Below, in pieces: positions 15,365 to 22,339 of a DNA stretch of 34,320 nucleotides. The position numbers were made by a program, and so were the translations under genes. Source of the DNA: Dehalococcoidia bacterium (GTDB lineage: Bacteria; Chloroflexota; Dehalococcoidia; Dehalococcoidales; RBG-16-60-22); NCBI GenBank assembly GCA_003141235.1, contig PLLL01000035.1, positions 1 to 34,320 of the forward strand, in the 5' to 3' direction. Every line of letters starts with the position of its first letter. Within the stretch, counting starts at the first letter, position 1. The notes below the pieces were generated by a model that saw nothing but the letters and a program-made list of their open reading frames with translations, was not told where the DNA came from and searched no databases.

Positions 15365-15396
15365 CCCTGTCAAGGGGAGAGCAGAGTAGGATTAAA

Positions 15397-15807
15397 TTGA
15401 GAAAACGCTCAGATATAAAAGCCGATATTGAAAAATTAAAGAAATTAAAAGCTTTACAGATAAAAGCTACAGATAAATTAAACAAGATAGGGGAAGATGC
15501 TGCCGGTAAAGCACCCAAAAAGAAAAAGACCAAACCGGCAGTTAAAAGAAAGCCGGTAGTAAAAAGAAAGCCGCTAATAAAGAGAAAGCTGGCAGGTAAA
15601 AATAAAGCTAAAACTACCGTTAGCGTAAGAAAAAAAACCTCAAGAAAAAAACCTAAACCTGTAAGAAAGACTATATCCAAATCACCTGTAAAAAGAAAGA
15701 TAGTACGTAGAAAGAAGATAACGGCACCCGCTAAAAGAAAATCAGCGGCTAAAAAGGCAAAAACAACAAAAAGAAACAAAGCCAAAAAAGCAAAGAGTAA
15801 AAGGTAG
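15397..15807 (+). CDS. Lysine-rich histone H1-like protein
   Basis: 136 aa and extremely basic. A short helical head (MRKRSDIKADIEKLKKLKALQIKATDKLNKIG) is followed by a tail of KRKP, KKK and AKRK units rich in Ala and Pro, like the C-terminal tails of histone H1 or bacterial Hc1-type nucleoid proteins. Such tails bind DNA or RNA without sequence preference. The start is a TTG at 15397 with a weak upstream GGAT. The A-rich codon use favours Lys-AAA, so low-complexity DNA alone could give this pattern. Still, the 136-codon frame ends only at a repeat boundary, and the head has ordinary coding character. Confidence 0.55.
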   Translation: MRKRSDIKADIEKLKKLKALQIKATDKLNKIGEDAAGKAPKKKKTKPAVKRKPVVKRKPLIKRKLAGKNKAKTTVSVRKKTSRKKPKPVRKTISKSPVKRKIVRRKKITAPAKRKSAAKKAKTTKRNKAKKAKSKR

Positions 15808-15872
15808 GGGAAAAGGGGAGGGGGGTGAATTAAATCTCCCTCTTATCCCTCCTTACAAAGGAGGGAAGGTGA
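15807..15872. repeat. Repeat copy 3 after the Lys-rich gene
   Basis: AGGGGAAAAGGGGAGGGG then TTAAATCTCCCTCTTATCCC and TCCTTACAAAGGAGGGAAGGTGAC. This is the same order as repeat copy 1 (14811), with diverged palindrome arms. Confidence 0.65.
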
Positions 15873-15920
15873 CTTACTCTGCTCCGAGGCTCTTTGCTGT
15901 GCTAAGAATTACCAACCCGC

Positions 15921-16496
15921 CTACTCAATAATGATATCCAGACCTTGCAGCAGGGTCTGTACCTCGGGGTAGGAAAAGCGGGTCTTTTTCAGCGTGTTGT
16001 TCAGAGGGTCAATGGCATAGTTCCGGGCGCCCTTAAAATTAGCGCCGGAAAGATTAGTCTTAAAGAAACGGCTTTTTTCAAAATCGGTGTTTTTAAAGTC
16101 CCCCTTGCTTAAATCAGCCTCCGTGAAATCGGCGTCTTTCACCTCGCAGTCAATCATCGTGATAAGAGAGATTTTCATCAGCCTGAAGCTGGAATAATTG
16201 AGCTGGCAATCTTTGAACGCCATCTCCCGTAAAAGTTCTGTTTTTGTCCAGTCGATACCTATCACTTTACAGCGGTTAAACTCCACCTCAATAAAGCGGC
16301 AGTTCATGGGGACTACAGCGCTGAGGATACAGTCATTGAATTTACAGGTTATAAATTTACAATTCACAAATTTAGTATTGATAAAGCTGCAGGTATCAAA
16401 GATACATTCTTCAAACGTCCGGGACTTTACGCTTTCATCAGACAGGGAGAGGTTAGCAATAGTCTCCTGGATATACGTGTCTTTCGGAAAGCTCAT
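15921..16496 (-). CDS. Pentapeptide-repeat protein
   Basis: 191 aa. Runs such as CSFINTKFVNCKFITCKFNDC and ADFTEADLSKGDFKNTDFEKSRF give the A(D/N)LxX spacing of pentapeptide repeats, with F or L at the centre of each coil. The region covers about residues 25-150 and should fold as a right-handed quadrilateral beta helix. A non-repeat C-terminal segment (LNNTLKKTRFSYPEVQTLLQGLDIIIE) follows. The layout resembles QnrB/McbG-type proteins that protect DNA gyrase, but many family members have other or unknown roles. It stands alone on the minus strand in the cargo block. Confidence 0.85.
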   Translation of the reverse strand: MSFPKDTYIQETIANLSLSDESVKSRTFEECIFDTCSFINTKFVNCKFITCKFNDCILSAVVPMNCRFIEVEFNRCKVIGIDWTKTELLREMAFKDCQLNYSSFRLMKISLITMIDCEVKDADFTEADLSKGDFKNTDFEKSRFFKTNLSGANFKGARNYAIDPLNNTLKKTRFSYPEVQTLLQGLDIIIE

Positions 16497-16598
16497 GTTT
16501 GATATTATATTCCTTAAAGTGAGTTATTTCCATGATTAGTAGCGCTCCCCTTGTTTTTTGTGTATGATGTAGGCATTGTATTTTAAGGAGGGTCAAAC

Positions 16599-17306
16599 GT
16601 GGCGCAAAAAGACCTGGAAGCTAAAGTAGCGGCGATAGATAAAGAGCTGACTCGCTTAAAAGACATCGAGGCGATACGCCGGCTGGAAAACGCCTACAGC
16701 TATTACCTGGTCATGTGGATGCCGGATGAAATCATGGACCTGTTTGCCTGGCGGGACGACACCACGCTCGAATGGCCGGAGGGGACGTTTTTCAAGAAGG
16801 ACGGGCTGAACCGCTTCTTCGGGAAAATCAACGCGGATAAAAACCCGGAGTTCATGCATCAGATGATGCAGATTTCCGATATCATCGATATTGCCGAGGA
16901 CGGTCTGACCGCCAAGGGGCGGTGGTGGGGCTTCGGCGCGCTGGCCATACCGGCGGGCGATGCAATTATGCAGACTTATTCCTGCGGCATTTACGAGAAC
17001 GACTTTATTAAAGAGAACGGCGTCTGGAAGTTCTGGAAGATAAAGTGGGTGCCGGTCTATTCGGCGACGCCGGCGAGGGGCTGGGTTAAGGAAGAAAAGG
17101 TCTTTAAACCGAAGGGCCCGATGGCGCCGCGCGAGCCGGGTGAGGTCATGATACCGCCCTGGTGGAAATCGGACTTACCGGCCAAGGGCATCGCGTACTC
17201 TTACCCGTCCGGCTATATTCTGCCGTTCCACTTCAAGCACCCGGTCACCGGCAAACTGACGACGGAGGAAAAGAGAAACGAAAGGGTAAAGGGCGTTAAA
17301 AAGTAG
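16599..17306 (+). CDS. NTF2/SnoaL-like domain protein
   Basis: 235 aa. After a helical N-terminus with LKDIEAIRRLENAYSYYLV, the protein has the cone-shaped NTF2-like barrel pattern (FAWRDDTTLEWPEGTFFKKDGLNRFF; KGRWWGFG; WKFWKIKW). The last 80 residues are Pro-rich and outside the domain. Similar proteins act as small-molecule isomerases, dehydratases or binding proteins; no substrate can be inferred. The GTG start at 16599 is supported by AAGGAGGG eight bases upstream. Codon use is GC-rich, like the chromosomal genes and unlike its AT-rich neighbours. Confidence 0.75.
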   Translation: MAQKDLEAKVAAIDKELTRLKDIEAIRRLENAYSYYLVMWMPDEIMDLFAWRDDTTLEWPEGTFFKKDGLNRFFGKINADKNPEFMHQMMQISDIIDIAEDGLTAKGRWWGFGALAIPAGDAIMQTYSCGIYENDFIKENGVWKFWKIKWVPVYSATPARGWVKEEKVFKPKGPMAPREPGEVMIPPWWKSDLPAKGIAYSYPSGYILPFHFKHPVTGKLTTEEKRNERVKGVKK

Positions 17307-17595
17307 ACGAACTCGTTCATTAATTTAGCCTGTGATAGAGATTGCCACGTGGGATTTCACCCTCACCCAGGTCCCTCTCCCATCAAGGGAGAGGTTATAA
17401 GGAAGGAACGGGGTTTTTATGGGGAGAGGAAAGGGGGCGAAGAAGTAGTTGGTAATTTGTAGTTGGTAGTTTGTAATAAACGGAGAGAGGTAATGGATTT
17501 ATTCCTCGATGAAAATGACAAGACGGCCATAAAAAGCCTCTCCCCCGGGAGGCAGGTACCGGGGGAGAGGGCAACAAAGGGGGGGATAGAACTGA
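17307..17595. repeat. Repeat-only intergenic region
   Basis: No credible gene. It carries GAGATTGCCACGT (also at the start of the window), a CCCTCTCCCATCAAGGGAGAGG palindrome (17382-17403), TAGTTGGTAATTTGTAGTTGG tandem units, and a second palindrome, CTCTCCCCCGGGAGG with GGGGGAGAGGG (about 17540-17573). The convergent ends of the NTF2-like and TIG genes meet here. Confidence 0.6.
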
Positions 17596-19353
17596 TTAAT
17601 AAGAGAAAGCGGTGCGCCTCCCGACCCATAAACCGAGTAAGAAGAATATCAGGGCGCCAACTGCGGCTCCCACGTAGATACCCCAGCTGGGTAATTTAAA
17701 CGCGCCGGGAATGTAGAATACATTGGCGCCGGTCCAACCGCTTTCATTGGAGGCAGCATCAATGGCCTCTATTCTCCAATAGTAGGGGGTATCCGTCCCT
17801 GCCACTTGCGTTTCTTCGAGTGCTGTCATTGCATAGGTGGAAACTGTGAGGCCGGTTTTGTTGAGCACCAGCGAACTTGTCCCGAAACTTTTATCAGCAG
17901 AGACTTGCAAACAGTAGGTAACCGGCAGACTGTCATCGGTAACATCCTTCCAGTCGAACGTTACCGGCGATTTGGCTTTAGCCCCAAGCTCCGGTGTCAG
18001 CGGCTGCGGTACACTGGGCGCGGTGGATTCCATGGTAAATTTGGTCGTGGCGGTATTGGTGCCGTCAGTTGCAGTGATGATATGGTCGCCTTTAACACTG
18101 GCCGGGGCTTTGAAAAAGGGCGCAATAAAGGTGCCGTTGGTTTCAGCTTTTACGCTGGCCACCACAGTAGTATCGTATTTAACCGTCACGTTAGCCCCCG
18201 GTGTAAAACCTGCCCCGGTGATGGCGATAGTCGCGCCAACGGTAAATCCGCTCTGGTTGATTCTAAGGACAGACTGGCTTGAAGGCGTGGGGGTGGGTGT
18301 AGGCGTGGGTGTGGGAGTAGGAGTAGGCGTTGGAGTTACAGCAGTAGAAGTAACGGCGAATTCCTTGCTAACTGTGACCGTGCCTACAGTAACCGAGACG
18401 GTATGCGCGCCAGCCGCGGCTGTTGCCGGGATGGTAATAACGCTGGCAATGGTGCCGCCCGTACCGGTTTGCGCGCCACTGTTTGGTGTAATCACAGCGG
18501 TATCAAATTTAAAGACAATCGGGGTACTGGCCAGGAAATTAGCTCCCGTAATCGTTACCAAAGAACCAGCCGCTCCTGAAGCGGGTGTGAAGGTGTCAAT
18601 TGTGGCGGGGACAGAGACGGTAAAAGTGGCCGTGGCGGTTGAGGTCCCGGCGGTAACGGTAATGGTGTGGGCGCCGGCGGCAGTGCCTGCCGGTATCGTG
18701 ATAGTGCTCATGAAAGTGCCATAGGTGCGTGTGGCTGAGTCTCCTGTCGGCGTGAGAGCCGTCGTTGTGTCTAACATAAAGGCCAGAGCGGTGCTGGCCG
18801 GGAAATTGCCGCCGCTGATACTAACAGTGGTGCCGGCCGGACCGGTGGCGGGGGCCAGTGCGTCAAGGGAAGCGCCGGGAGAAACGGTTAATGTGGCCAC
18901 GGCCGCAATGGCTGTAGATGGAGCTGTAGCGCTATCGTTATAGCGAGTCGTAGTATAAACATAATAAACGGTGCCCACGGTAACGGTAACAGGTGTAGTC
19001 GTCCCGAGAGTGCCATCGTTAATAGTGGCGGGCATGTTGAAATGCCCCAAAAATGAGCCGTCGTCGTTTAGAGTTAGCCCGCCGTAAATCCCGACATATC
19101 GAGTAACCGTGGTACCGATTGAACCGCCTACCGCAACCGACTGGTCGGACAGGTAGACATCAATGTAATAGTCAGTTGTCGTGATCGCGGCATAGCCGGT
19201 ACCTGAATAGGTTACGCGGTCGCCGACCTTTGCCGATGTGGGGCTAAGAACTAAAGTTACTGATGCTAAAGCCGGCGTGGCCGGGATAACCGCCAGCAAC
19301 ATTGATAGAACGATTATTACACCGAGCAATCTAAGTATCTTTTTATATTTCAT
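17596..19353 (-). CDS. Surface protein with TIG repeats and a C-terminal membrane anchor
   Basis: 585 aa. A signal peptide (1-31: MKYKKILRLLGVIIVLSML...ALAS) leads into several immunoglobulin-like IPT/TIG modules recognisable by phrases such as PATGPAGTTVSISGGNFPAST, PASGAAGSLVTITGANF and GFTVGATIAITGAGFTPG. A Thr-Pro linker of about nine TP units (about 339-356) splits the TIG block. Near the end is a fibronectin-like module (PLTPELGAKAKSPVTFDWKDV). The C-terminus has one TM helix and a short basic tail (YVGAAVGALIFFLLGLWVGRR). It is probably an envelope-anchored adhesin or structural protein. AGGAGG lies just before the ATG. The repeated modules could recombine. Confidence 0.88.
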   Translation of the reverse strand: MKYKKILRLLGVIIVLSMLLAVIPATPALASVTLVLSPTSAKVGDRVTYSGTGYAAITTTDYYIDVYLSDQSVAVGGSIGTTVTRYVGIYGGLTLNDDGSFLGHFNMPATINDGTLGTTTPVTVTVGTVYYVYTTTRYNDSATAPSTAIAAVATLTVSPGASLDALAPATGPAGTTVSISGGNFPASTALAFMLDTTTALTPTGDSATRTYGTFMSTITIPAGTAAGAHTITVTAGTSTATATFTVSVPATIDTFTPASGAAGSLVTITGANFLASTPIVFKFDTAVITPNSGAQTGTGGTIASVITIPATAAAGAHTVSVTVGTVTVSKEFAVTSTAVTPTPTPTPTPTPTPTPTPSSQSVLRINQSGFTVGATIAITGAGFTPGANVTVKYDTTVVASVKAETNGTFIAPFFKAPASVKGDHIITATDGTNTATTKFTMESTAPSVPQPLTPELGAKAKSPVTFDWKDVTDDSLPVTYCLQVSADKSFGTSSLVLNKTGLTVSTYAMTALEETQVAGTDTPYYWRIEAIDAASNESGWTGANVFYIPGAFKLPSWGIYVGAAVGALIFFLLGLWVGRRTAFSY

Positions 19354-19449
19354 ATAAACCTCCTAGTTTATATAACGTATGATTTAATAAAAGGTTATCA
19401 GCCAGAGTATTTTTACCCCGGACTTTCTTAAAAATGTAGCCGACTCCTT

Positions 19450-19656
19450 TTAAGCTATCAGTCTCCTTCTGGCGCCCCGGCTGGGGTTATATGTTCCGGC
19501 AAAGTTATCCAGAGTATCTATATTGATGAGCCAGGTGTTGTGGATTTTATGCGCCGGCAAATCACCCTGACGGCACAGCCTTTTGACCGTTTCAGGATGG
19601 ACCTTTAAACGGCGGCCAGCCTCGATGACGTTAAGATAATTTTCCCAGACGGGCAT
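19450..19656 (-). CDS. Excisionase/MerR-type helix-turn-helix protein
   Basis: 68 aa with a single winged-helix DNA-binding domain of the excisionase type: LNVIEAGRRLKVHPETVKRLCRQGDLPAHKIHNTWLINIDTLDNF. The tail is Arg-rich. Such proteins direct phage excision or act as small regulators. It is divergent from the HTH gene at 19828 and sits at the edge of the right phage block, so a recombination-directionality or control role is plausible, but no integrase is visible nearby. Confidence 0.75.
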   Translation of the reverse strand: MPVWENYLNVIEAGRRLKVHPETVKRLCRQGDLPAHKIHNTWLINIDTLDNFAGTYNPSRGARRRLIA

Positions 19657-19771
19657 ATTGCTCTCTTAACATTTTGTTAATAATGCTTTATCAAAGCAAT
19701 TATTATAATTAATTTTAGTACCGGATATGCTCATTTGTCAAGCCCCGGTACTAAGAGACGACACAAACTTG

Positions 19772-19800
19772 TTGACGTAATAGAACATACGTGCTAATCT
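19772..19800 (+). promoter_or_regulatory. Promoter with a GAAC-N4-GTGC box in its spacer (right phage block)
   Basis: TTGACG (19772-19777), a 17-bp spacer, TAATCT (19795-19800). The spacer holds GAACATACGTGC (19783-19794), one base from a GAAC-N4-GTTC LexA-type box. A repressor bound here would block RNA polymerase. The same phrase occurs at 12113-12133. Confidence 0.6.
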
Positions 19801-19827
19801 TGTGCTGTTTGGTGTAAGAGGAGTGCC

Positions 19828-20151
19828 ATGAATACTTTAACGAATGAGATTAGAGTTGACGCCACGGAACCGGAACAGGAAGAAACAGAACAGCACGAAA
19901 AAGACTTGCCGCCGGAATATTGCCAATACAAGGATGAAGGGTGCGAATACGCCAAATCCTGTCTCGATTGCCCCTTTCCGCAATGCCTGTACGATGAACC
20001 CCGGGGCAGGCAGCGCTGGCTTAAGGAGCTGCGCAACAAAGAAATAAACCGCCAATTTGAGGCCGGCCGGAAGATCAGAGAACTTGCGGTAATGTTCGAT
20101 GTCAGCGATAGAACGGTACAAAGGGCGGTCAAAGGGATAAGTAGCAAGTAA
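19828..20151 (+). CDS. Phage-type regulator with a Cys-rich segment and helix-turn-helix
   Basis: 107 aa. An acidic N-terminus leads to a cysteine group (YCQYKDEGCEYAKSCLDCPFPQCLYDEPRG, residues about 31-60) that could bind zinc. A C-terminal helix-turn-helix follows (NRQFEAGRKIRELAVMFDVSDRTVQRAV) of the resolvase/sigma-4 type. It is probably a transcription factor or packaging-initiation protein of the phage. The stop codon and last residues (ISSK) are encoded within the AAGTAGCAAGTAAC repeat, so the native C-terminus may have been changed by repeat insertion. Confidence 0.7.
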   Translation: MNTLTNEIRVDATEPEQEETEQHEKDLPPEYCQYKDEGCEYAKSCLDCPFPQCLYDEPRGRQRWLKELRNKEINRQFEAGRKIRELAVMFDVSDRTVQRAVKGISSK

Positions 20152-20166
20152 CAAGTAGCAAGTAAC
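20139..20166. repeat. AAGTAGCAAGTAAC tandem repeat
   Basis: Two perfect 14-bp units (20139-20152, 20153-20166), followed by a decayed third, overlap the stop of the HTH gene. Same family as 12004-12045. Confidence 0.8.
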
Positions 20167-20268
20167 AAGGAAAAAGTAGCAAGGAAATAAGAATAAGTGA
20201 CAAATATAAAGGAGCGGGGAAGCGATTGGTACTTGTAACCTGGCGGTTGTTACTTAAATAAAATGGGT

Positions 20269-20296
20269 TTGATACTTGACAGTTGTCACTTAATAT
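20269..20296 (+). promoter_or_regulatory. Promoter with a TGACAGTTGTCA palindrome ahead of the phage structural genes
   Basis: TTGATA (20269-20274), a 16-bp spacer, TAATAT (20291-20296). The perfect 5-2-5 palindrome TGACA-GT-TGTCA (20277-20288) fills the spacer, so the structural operon may have its own repressor. The sequence just upstream (GGTACTTGTAACC...GTTACTT) is a looser echo of the same unit. Confidence 0.5.
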
Positions 20297-20315
20297 AAAA
20301 AAGGAGAGATAAGCT

Positions 20316-20681
20316 ATGAGCGAAGTATTTATTTCCCAGCTAGCGCGTCTGGATATGGAAAGAGTAAAAGGCTATAAGGACATGCTGGACTTTTACTACG
20401 GGCGACAGTGGGAAGGCCGGGAGAGAAGGGGCGAAAGACGTCTAACTTTTAATTATGCCAAGGTCTTTATAGAGAAAATTACATCTTACCTGATGTCTGA
20501 TATCAGCTTTACCGTGGACGCTTTAGAGGACTCGGATAAAGCGAGAGATAACGCCAGGCGGGAAATAGAGGCGGAGGCGGCGCGGTCACGGATACCGGCC
20601 GGAGCGCCGCAGAGGACGCCGCCGGACATGTCGGGTCTGTCAGCACGGGAAAAGATACAGTACGGTCTGGGGGGAGGATAA
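20316..20681 (+). pseudogene. Collapsed portal gene (portal N-terminus joined to a scaffold-like tail)
   Basis: 121 aa. Residues 1-75 look like the start of a phage portal protein: ARLDMERVKGYKDMLDFYYGRQWEG then RLTFNYAKVFIEKITSYLMSDISF. A normal portal is about 400-500 aa. The end (APQRTPPDMSGLSAREKIQYGLGGG) is unlike a portal interior and sits where a scaffold or maturation protein should end, just before the capsid gene. An internal deletion joining the two is the simplest explanation. A good GGAGAG binding site and promoter remain, so a short protein could still be made. Confidence 0.6.
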
Positions 20682-20687
20682 ACTGGA

Positions 20688-20785
20688 AGTGTCCCCCTTT
20701 GGAAAAGGGGGATAAAAGGGGGATTTTGATTCGCGTACAACAAAATCCTTCTCACTCTCCCTTTACAAAAGGGAGACGATAGATA
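20688..20785. repeat. Paired CCCTTT...AAAGGG repeats between portal remnant and capsid gene
   Basis: TCCCCCTTTGGAAAAGGGGGA followed by TAAAAGGGGGATTTTGATTC, then AAAATCCTTCTCACTCTCCC and TTTACAAAAGGGAGACGAT. These two palindromic units in opposite senses belong to the family at 1484, 14811 and 15277. Confidence 0.65.
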
Positions 20786-20831
20786 GGGTCAATATTCAAC
20801 AATAATATTAAATAACAGGAGGTAATTTATT

Positions 20832-21752
20832 ATGGCTTTAACATTAGCCGAAGCAGCCAAACTTTCAAACGATATGCTGATGCAGGGGGTGGTGGAGACC
20901 ATCGTTAAAGACTCTCCGGTGCTCCAGAGGCTTCCTTTCATCGAAATCGTGGGCAACGGTCTGACCTATAACCGGGAAAACACTTTACCCGATATTGATT
21001 TTTACGATGTCGGCGATACTTGGACGGAATCCACGCCGACTTTTTCCCAGGTGACGGCCAATCTGAAAATCATGGGCGGCGACGCCGATGTGGATAACTT
21101 CCTCAAAGCGACCCGCAGCAATATCCAGGATCTGGAGACAGCCGTTATCGAGCTGAAGGCCAAGGCGCTGAAGAACAAGTTCGAGGAGATGTTCATTTAC
21201 GGCAATACCTCGACCAATGCCAAACAGTTCGACGGGCTTAAGAAAATCATCAATACCGGGTCGTCTGGCGACCAGGTCATTGCCATGGGCGCAACCGGCG
21301 CCACGCTGACCCTGGCCAAGCTGGATGAGCTTGTCGACGCGGTTAAAGGCGGAAAACCGGACATGCTCCTGATGAGCCGCCGCTCGCGGCGTAAGATAAA
21401 CGCCCTGGTCAGGACGGCCGGCGGTATGACCGAGACCGACCAGGATAAATGGGGCAATTTCATGCAGCTCTGGGACAGCGTGCCCATCGGTGTGAATGAC
21501 TGGATTCTGGACACTCACGTCCTCAGCAGCAGTGTGGAAACGGCCACCACCGGCGGCACCTCTTCCACCATCTACGCCGTCCAGTTCGGGGAGGGGGCGC
21601 TTAGCGGCCTGACCAGCCCCGGCTATCTGCACGCTGAACCGGTAGGCCCGCTGGAGACCAAGGACGCCTCACGGACACGGGTCAAGTGGTATGTATCACT
21701 GGCTTTGTTCAGTTCGGTGAAAGCGGCGGCCCTTATCGGCGTCCAGGATTAA
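20832..21752 (+). CDS. Phage major capsid protein (HK97-like fold)
   Basis: 306 aa. The start MALTLAEAAKLSNDMLMQGVVETIVKDSPVLQRLPF and the region GLTYNRENTLPDIDFYDVGDTWTEST resemble major capsid proteins of HK97-fold phages lacking a long N-terminal delta domain. The helix-rich centre (TAVIELKAKALKNKFEEMFIYGNTST), the segment PDMLLMSRRSRRKINALVRTAGG and the C-terminal VKWYVSLALFSSVKAAALIGVQD are typical. It is full length with a strong CAGGAGG binding site. It is intact although the portal before it is destroyed, which may suggest retention for another use or recent decay. Confidence 0.8.
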   Translation: MALTLAEAAKLSNDMLMQGVVETIVKDSPVLQRLPFIEIVGNGLTYNRENTLPDIDFYDVGDTWTESTPTFSQVTANLKIMGGDADVDNFLKATRSNIQDLETAVIELKAKALKNKFEEMFIYGNTSTNAKQFDGLKKIINTGSSGDQVIAMGATGATLTLAKLDELVDAVKGGKPDMLLMSRRSRRKINALVRTAGGMTETDQDKWGNFMQLWDSVPIGVNDWILDTHVLSSSVETATTGGTSSTIYAVQFGEGALSGLTSPGYLHAEPVGPLETKDASRTRVKWYVSLALFSSVKAAALIGVQD

Positions 21753-21772
21753 TACTTGACATAAATATTGAT

Positions 21773-21807
21773 TCAGGGGGTCCCGATATTTTCGGGACTC
21801 CCCCTGA
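21773..21807 (+). other. Long intercistronic hairpin after the capsid gene
   Basis: TCAGGGGGTCCCGA (21773-21786) pairs with TCGGGACTCCCCCTGA (21792-21807): 14 bp with a two-base bulge and a 5-nt loop. There is no T tract, so it is not a classical terminator. It lies immediately before the GAGGAGGG binding site of the next gene and shares its TCCCGA/TCGGGA core with bases 14-32. Confidence 0.65.
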
Positions 21808-21817
21808 GGAGGGAAAA

Positions 21818-22324
21818 ATGGAGAAACGGGAATTAGCTAACTGGTTATGCCGGTTCCGGCTCAGCAAGTACCAGGAAGATATCGAGCCGTACCGGGATAA
21901 AGAAACGGAATTTCACCGGCTTTTTAAGCCTTACGAGGTTATCAAAGGAGAAGGGAACTGCCTGCTTAACACCGGCATTGACGAGATGTGGGATTTGATT
22001 GTCGGGGATTCAACCAACCACTTTAATAATACTACCGCCCAGATCGGCGTCGGCGATTCCAATACAGCGGCTTCGGCTTCGCAGACAGACCTGCAGGCCG
22101 CGACTAACAAGACCTACAAGGGTATGGAGTCGGGCTATCCCACGTCGACCGCGCAAAAGGCAAACTTTAAATCCAGCTTCGGCGCCAGTGACGCCAACTA
22201 TACCTGGAACGAGTGGGTGGTCAAACAATCCACCAGCGCCAAATGCCTGAACCGGAAGGTTGAGTCTCTGGGGACCAAGTCCGGCGGCACATGGACGCTT
22301 GAGGTAAATATAACCTTATCGTAA
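21818..22324 (+). CDS. Phage structural protein of unknown role
   Basis: 168 aa. I moved the start from 21686 to the ATG at 21818, which has GAGGAGGG directly upstream and avoids a 67-bp overlap with the capsid gene. The first 50 residues are charged and the rest is Gly/Ser/Thr/Asn-rich (IGVGDSNTAASASQTDLQAATNKTYKG...), ending in alternating beta-type residues (TWTLEVNITLS). This looks like a beta-rich virion protein such as a decoration or tail-spike component. It lies between capsid and fibre genes on one strand, so it is probably part of the structural operon. Confidence 0.6.
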   Translation: MEKRELANWLCRFRLSKYQEDIEPYRDKETEFHRLFKPYEVIKGEGNCLLNTGIDEMWDLIVGDSTNHFNNTTAQIGVGDSNTAASASQTDLQAATNKTYKGMESGYPTSTAQKANFKSSFGASDANYTWNEWVVKQSTSAKCLNRKVESLGTKSGGTWTLEVNITLS

Positions 22325-22339
22325 AGATAGGAGACTAAG

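Noticed and set aside
18280-18345. GTGGGTGTAGGCGTGGG tandem as a possible CRISPR or regulatory repeat
   Set aside because: It is the reverse complement of the Thr-Pro linker codons of the TIG protein, with no spacers.
17806-18943. Plus-strand ORFs rich in Val/Gly across the TIG gene
   Set aside because: They are reverse readings of the TIG repeats and TP linker, including the GVGVGVG run; the minus frame has signal peptide and anchor.
20985-21632. 215-aa minus-strand ORF opposite the capsid gene
   Set aside because: Antisense shadow created by GC-rich codon use in the capsid gene; no binding site and no recognisable domain.
21686-21817. Upstream extension of the 168-aa phage protein to 21686
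   Set aside because: It would overlap the capsid gene and cross the hairpin at 21773; the ATG at 21818 has a much better binding site.
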